63,555 nucleotides of DNA from Companilactobacillus tucceti DSM 20183 (GTDB lineage: Bacteria > Bacillota > Bacilli > Lactobacillales > Lactobacillaceae): positions 1-63,555 of the forward strand of contig NZ_AZDG01000013.1 in assembly GCF_001434665.1 (NCBI RefSeq), given 5' to 3'. This document shows positions 62,432-63,555 of this stretch, piece after piece. A program made the translations under genes and the position numbers. Every line of letters begins with the position of its first letter. The stretch's first letter is position 1. The notes under the pieces are model-generated. The model did not search any database, had not been told where the DNA came from, and saw only the letters and a list, made by a program, of their open reading frames with translations.

Positions 62432-63555
62432 ATGGACGAAAATATTAAAGATATCTTGGATCAAGATACTTGGTTGCCAGCTACTCCTGATATCACTAAA
62501 GATGGATATATCAAAATTGATTTAAATAAAGTAGATCTAGTTACATATTCATTCAATAAGCGGTTTAGACAGGGTGAAAATGGTCCACAATTGAAATTAT
62601 GGTTTTATGATGGTAACCAACCTCATCAGTTAGATAAGGATAACTCATCTGTAACATTATATGGCTTAGATGCTGGAGATAAGATCAAAGTAATTTCTGC
62701 AGACCAAAGCGACACGTGGCAAGCAGGAAGAGTTGTGATTGCATTATCTTCACAGGCGATGGCAACCGCAGGACAATACAAACGCTGTGTAATCGAAGTT
62801 AAGAATAAGGATCAAGTTATTGCGACAATCAATTTTAATTTAGACGTTTTACCGAATGATTTTTATAATTTGAATATTGGCAGCGATCCTTTTAGTTCTC
62901 AAGTCGATGAAAAAGTAAAAAATACAATCAATTACTTTAATGATATTTCAAAAGAAGCAACTGATAAATATGATGGATTAAAACAAGCAATTGATAATAT
63001 TACTGATCAGATTGCTAAGAATAACATAGTAACTAAAGATCAATTATTAAATTATTATACTAGAGATGAAATCGATGCAATGCTAAAGAAGTTGAACGGC
63101 GATGGAGAAGTTACTAATAAACAGTCATTACCATCAGGTTCTTTCGTTGGTATACCAAGTACAGTAACTGCATACCTTGGAAATGGGACCGTTTCACGTA
63201 CTTTAGATAGTGGAGAAAATTTTGCAACAGATATCTCAGCTATTTTAAACAATAAAACTGTCTATCGTGTATCCACAAACGAATGGGTGTATTCAAATGA
63301 GGTGACGTATGTAACACCAAAGATTATTACAGTTACACCTTCTTCGACATCACCACGTCTTTATAATAGCTGTGGCAAGGATGTATCTAGATCTCTAACT
63401 GTGGTCCCATATCCTGCTGATATGGTTATGACTTATGGAGATATTACAGCATATAGAATTTCTACAAATGAATATATTGATAGTCGTGATACGACAACTG
63501 GAAATACTGGAGGAAATACTGGTACAACTGGAAATACTGGAGGAAATACTGGTAC
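62432..63555 (+). CDS. Baseplate upper protein (BppU-like) with SLAP-like segments, right end missing
   Basis: 374 codons are open to the window edge. Residues about 1-150 resemble the BppU N-terminal domain (LVTYSFNKRFRQGENGPQLK). A helical linker with one YYTRDEIDAML repeat follows. Residues about 235-350 contain YRVSTNEWVYSNEV and YRISTNEYIDS, the pattern of bacterial S-layer-associated (SLAP) domains. The edge falls in a Thr/Gly/Asn repeat (TTGNTGGNTG twice). It probably binds the host surface. Confidence 0.8.
   Translation, partial: MDENIKDILDQDTWLPATPDITKDGYIKIDLNKVDLVTYSFNKRFRQGENGPQLKLWFYDGNQPHQLDKDNSSVTLYGLDAGDKIKVISADQSDTWQAGRVVIALSSQAMATAGQYKRCVIEVKNKDQVIATINFNLDVLPNDFYNLNIGSDPFSSQVDEKVKNTINYFNDISKEATDKYDGLKQAIDNITDQIAKNNIVTKDQLLNYYTRDEIDAMLKKLNGDGEVTNKQSLPSGSFVGIPSTVTAYLGNGTVSRTLDSGENFATDISAILNNKTVYRVSTNEWVYSNEVTYVTPKIITVTPSSTSPRLYNSCGKDVSRSLTVVPYPADMVMTYGDITAYRISTNEYIDSRDTTTGNTGGNTGTTGNTGGNTG

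Overview
The window is AT-rich DNA from a low-GC Gram-positive bacterium. Strong AGGAGG-type ribosome sites, TTG starts, a mannitol PTS with an MtlR activator, cre-like sites, a Bacillota-type L-rhamnose operon and a HK97-type siphophage prophage fit the family Lactobacillaceae. A Companilactobacillus-like genus is only my guess.

Bases 1 to about 28,670 are chromosome. In order: the 5' part of a zinc alcohol dehydrogenase; an AraC-type regulator divergent from an L-rhamnose operon (transporter, rhaB, rhaM, rhaA, rhaD); nagB; a mannitol operon (mtlA, mtlR, mtlF, mtlD); a CPA1 Na+/H+ antiporter followed by a TetM-like ribosomal protection GTPase; adenosine deaminase divergent from an NCS2 purine permease; a secreted glycerophosphodiesterase, an SMR transporter, an aldo/keto reductase, glycerate kinase, a CDF metal transporter, a TetR regulator with a DapB-like dehydrogenase, and an MFS exporter. 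The sugar genes deliver rhamnose, glucosamine-6-P and mannitol to glycolysis.

A 20-bp copy of a tmRNA (ssrA) 3' end at 28,674, next to a tyrosine integrase, marks the left end of a prophage that runs past the right edge. Its order is lysogeny (integrase, lipoprotein, ImmA/IrrE protease, repressor, operators, Cro, antirepressor); many small early genes; recombination and replication (RecT, Cas4-like PD-(D/E)XK nuclease, DnaD-like initiator with an origin candidate, DnaC-like loader, RusA, SSB); small accessory genes; a RinA-like late activator; tRNA-like structures; HNH, terminase, portal, protease, capsid, connectors, tail tube, frameshifted tail chaperones, tape measure, Dit, Tal and baseplate or fibre proteins.

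The most interesting non-coding observations are: (1) a family of about 110-nt nested hairpins directly after stop codons, with conserved internal-loop sequences but stems that differ and still pair, which looks like an undescribed structured RNA or stop-codon-associated repeat; (2) a group I intron core on the minus strand beside an inverted gene fragment, inside a segment bounded by 18-bp direct repeats; (3) two tRNA-like structures lacking normal anticodon arms; and (4) two holin-like type I toxin loci, one chromosomal and one in the prophage.
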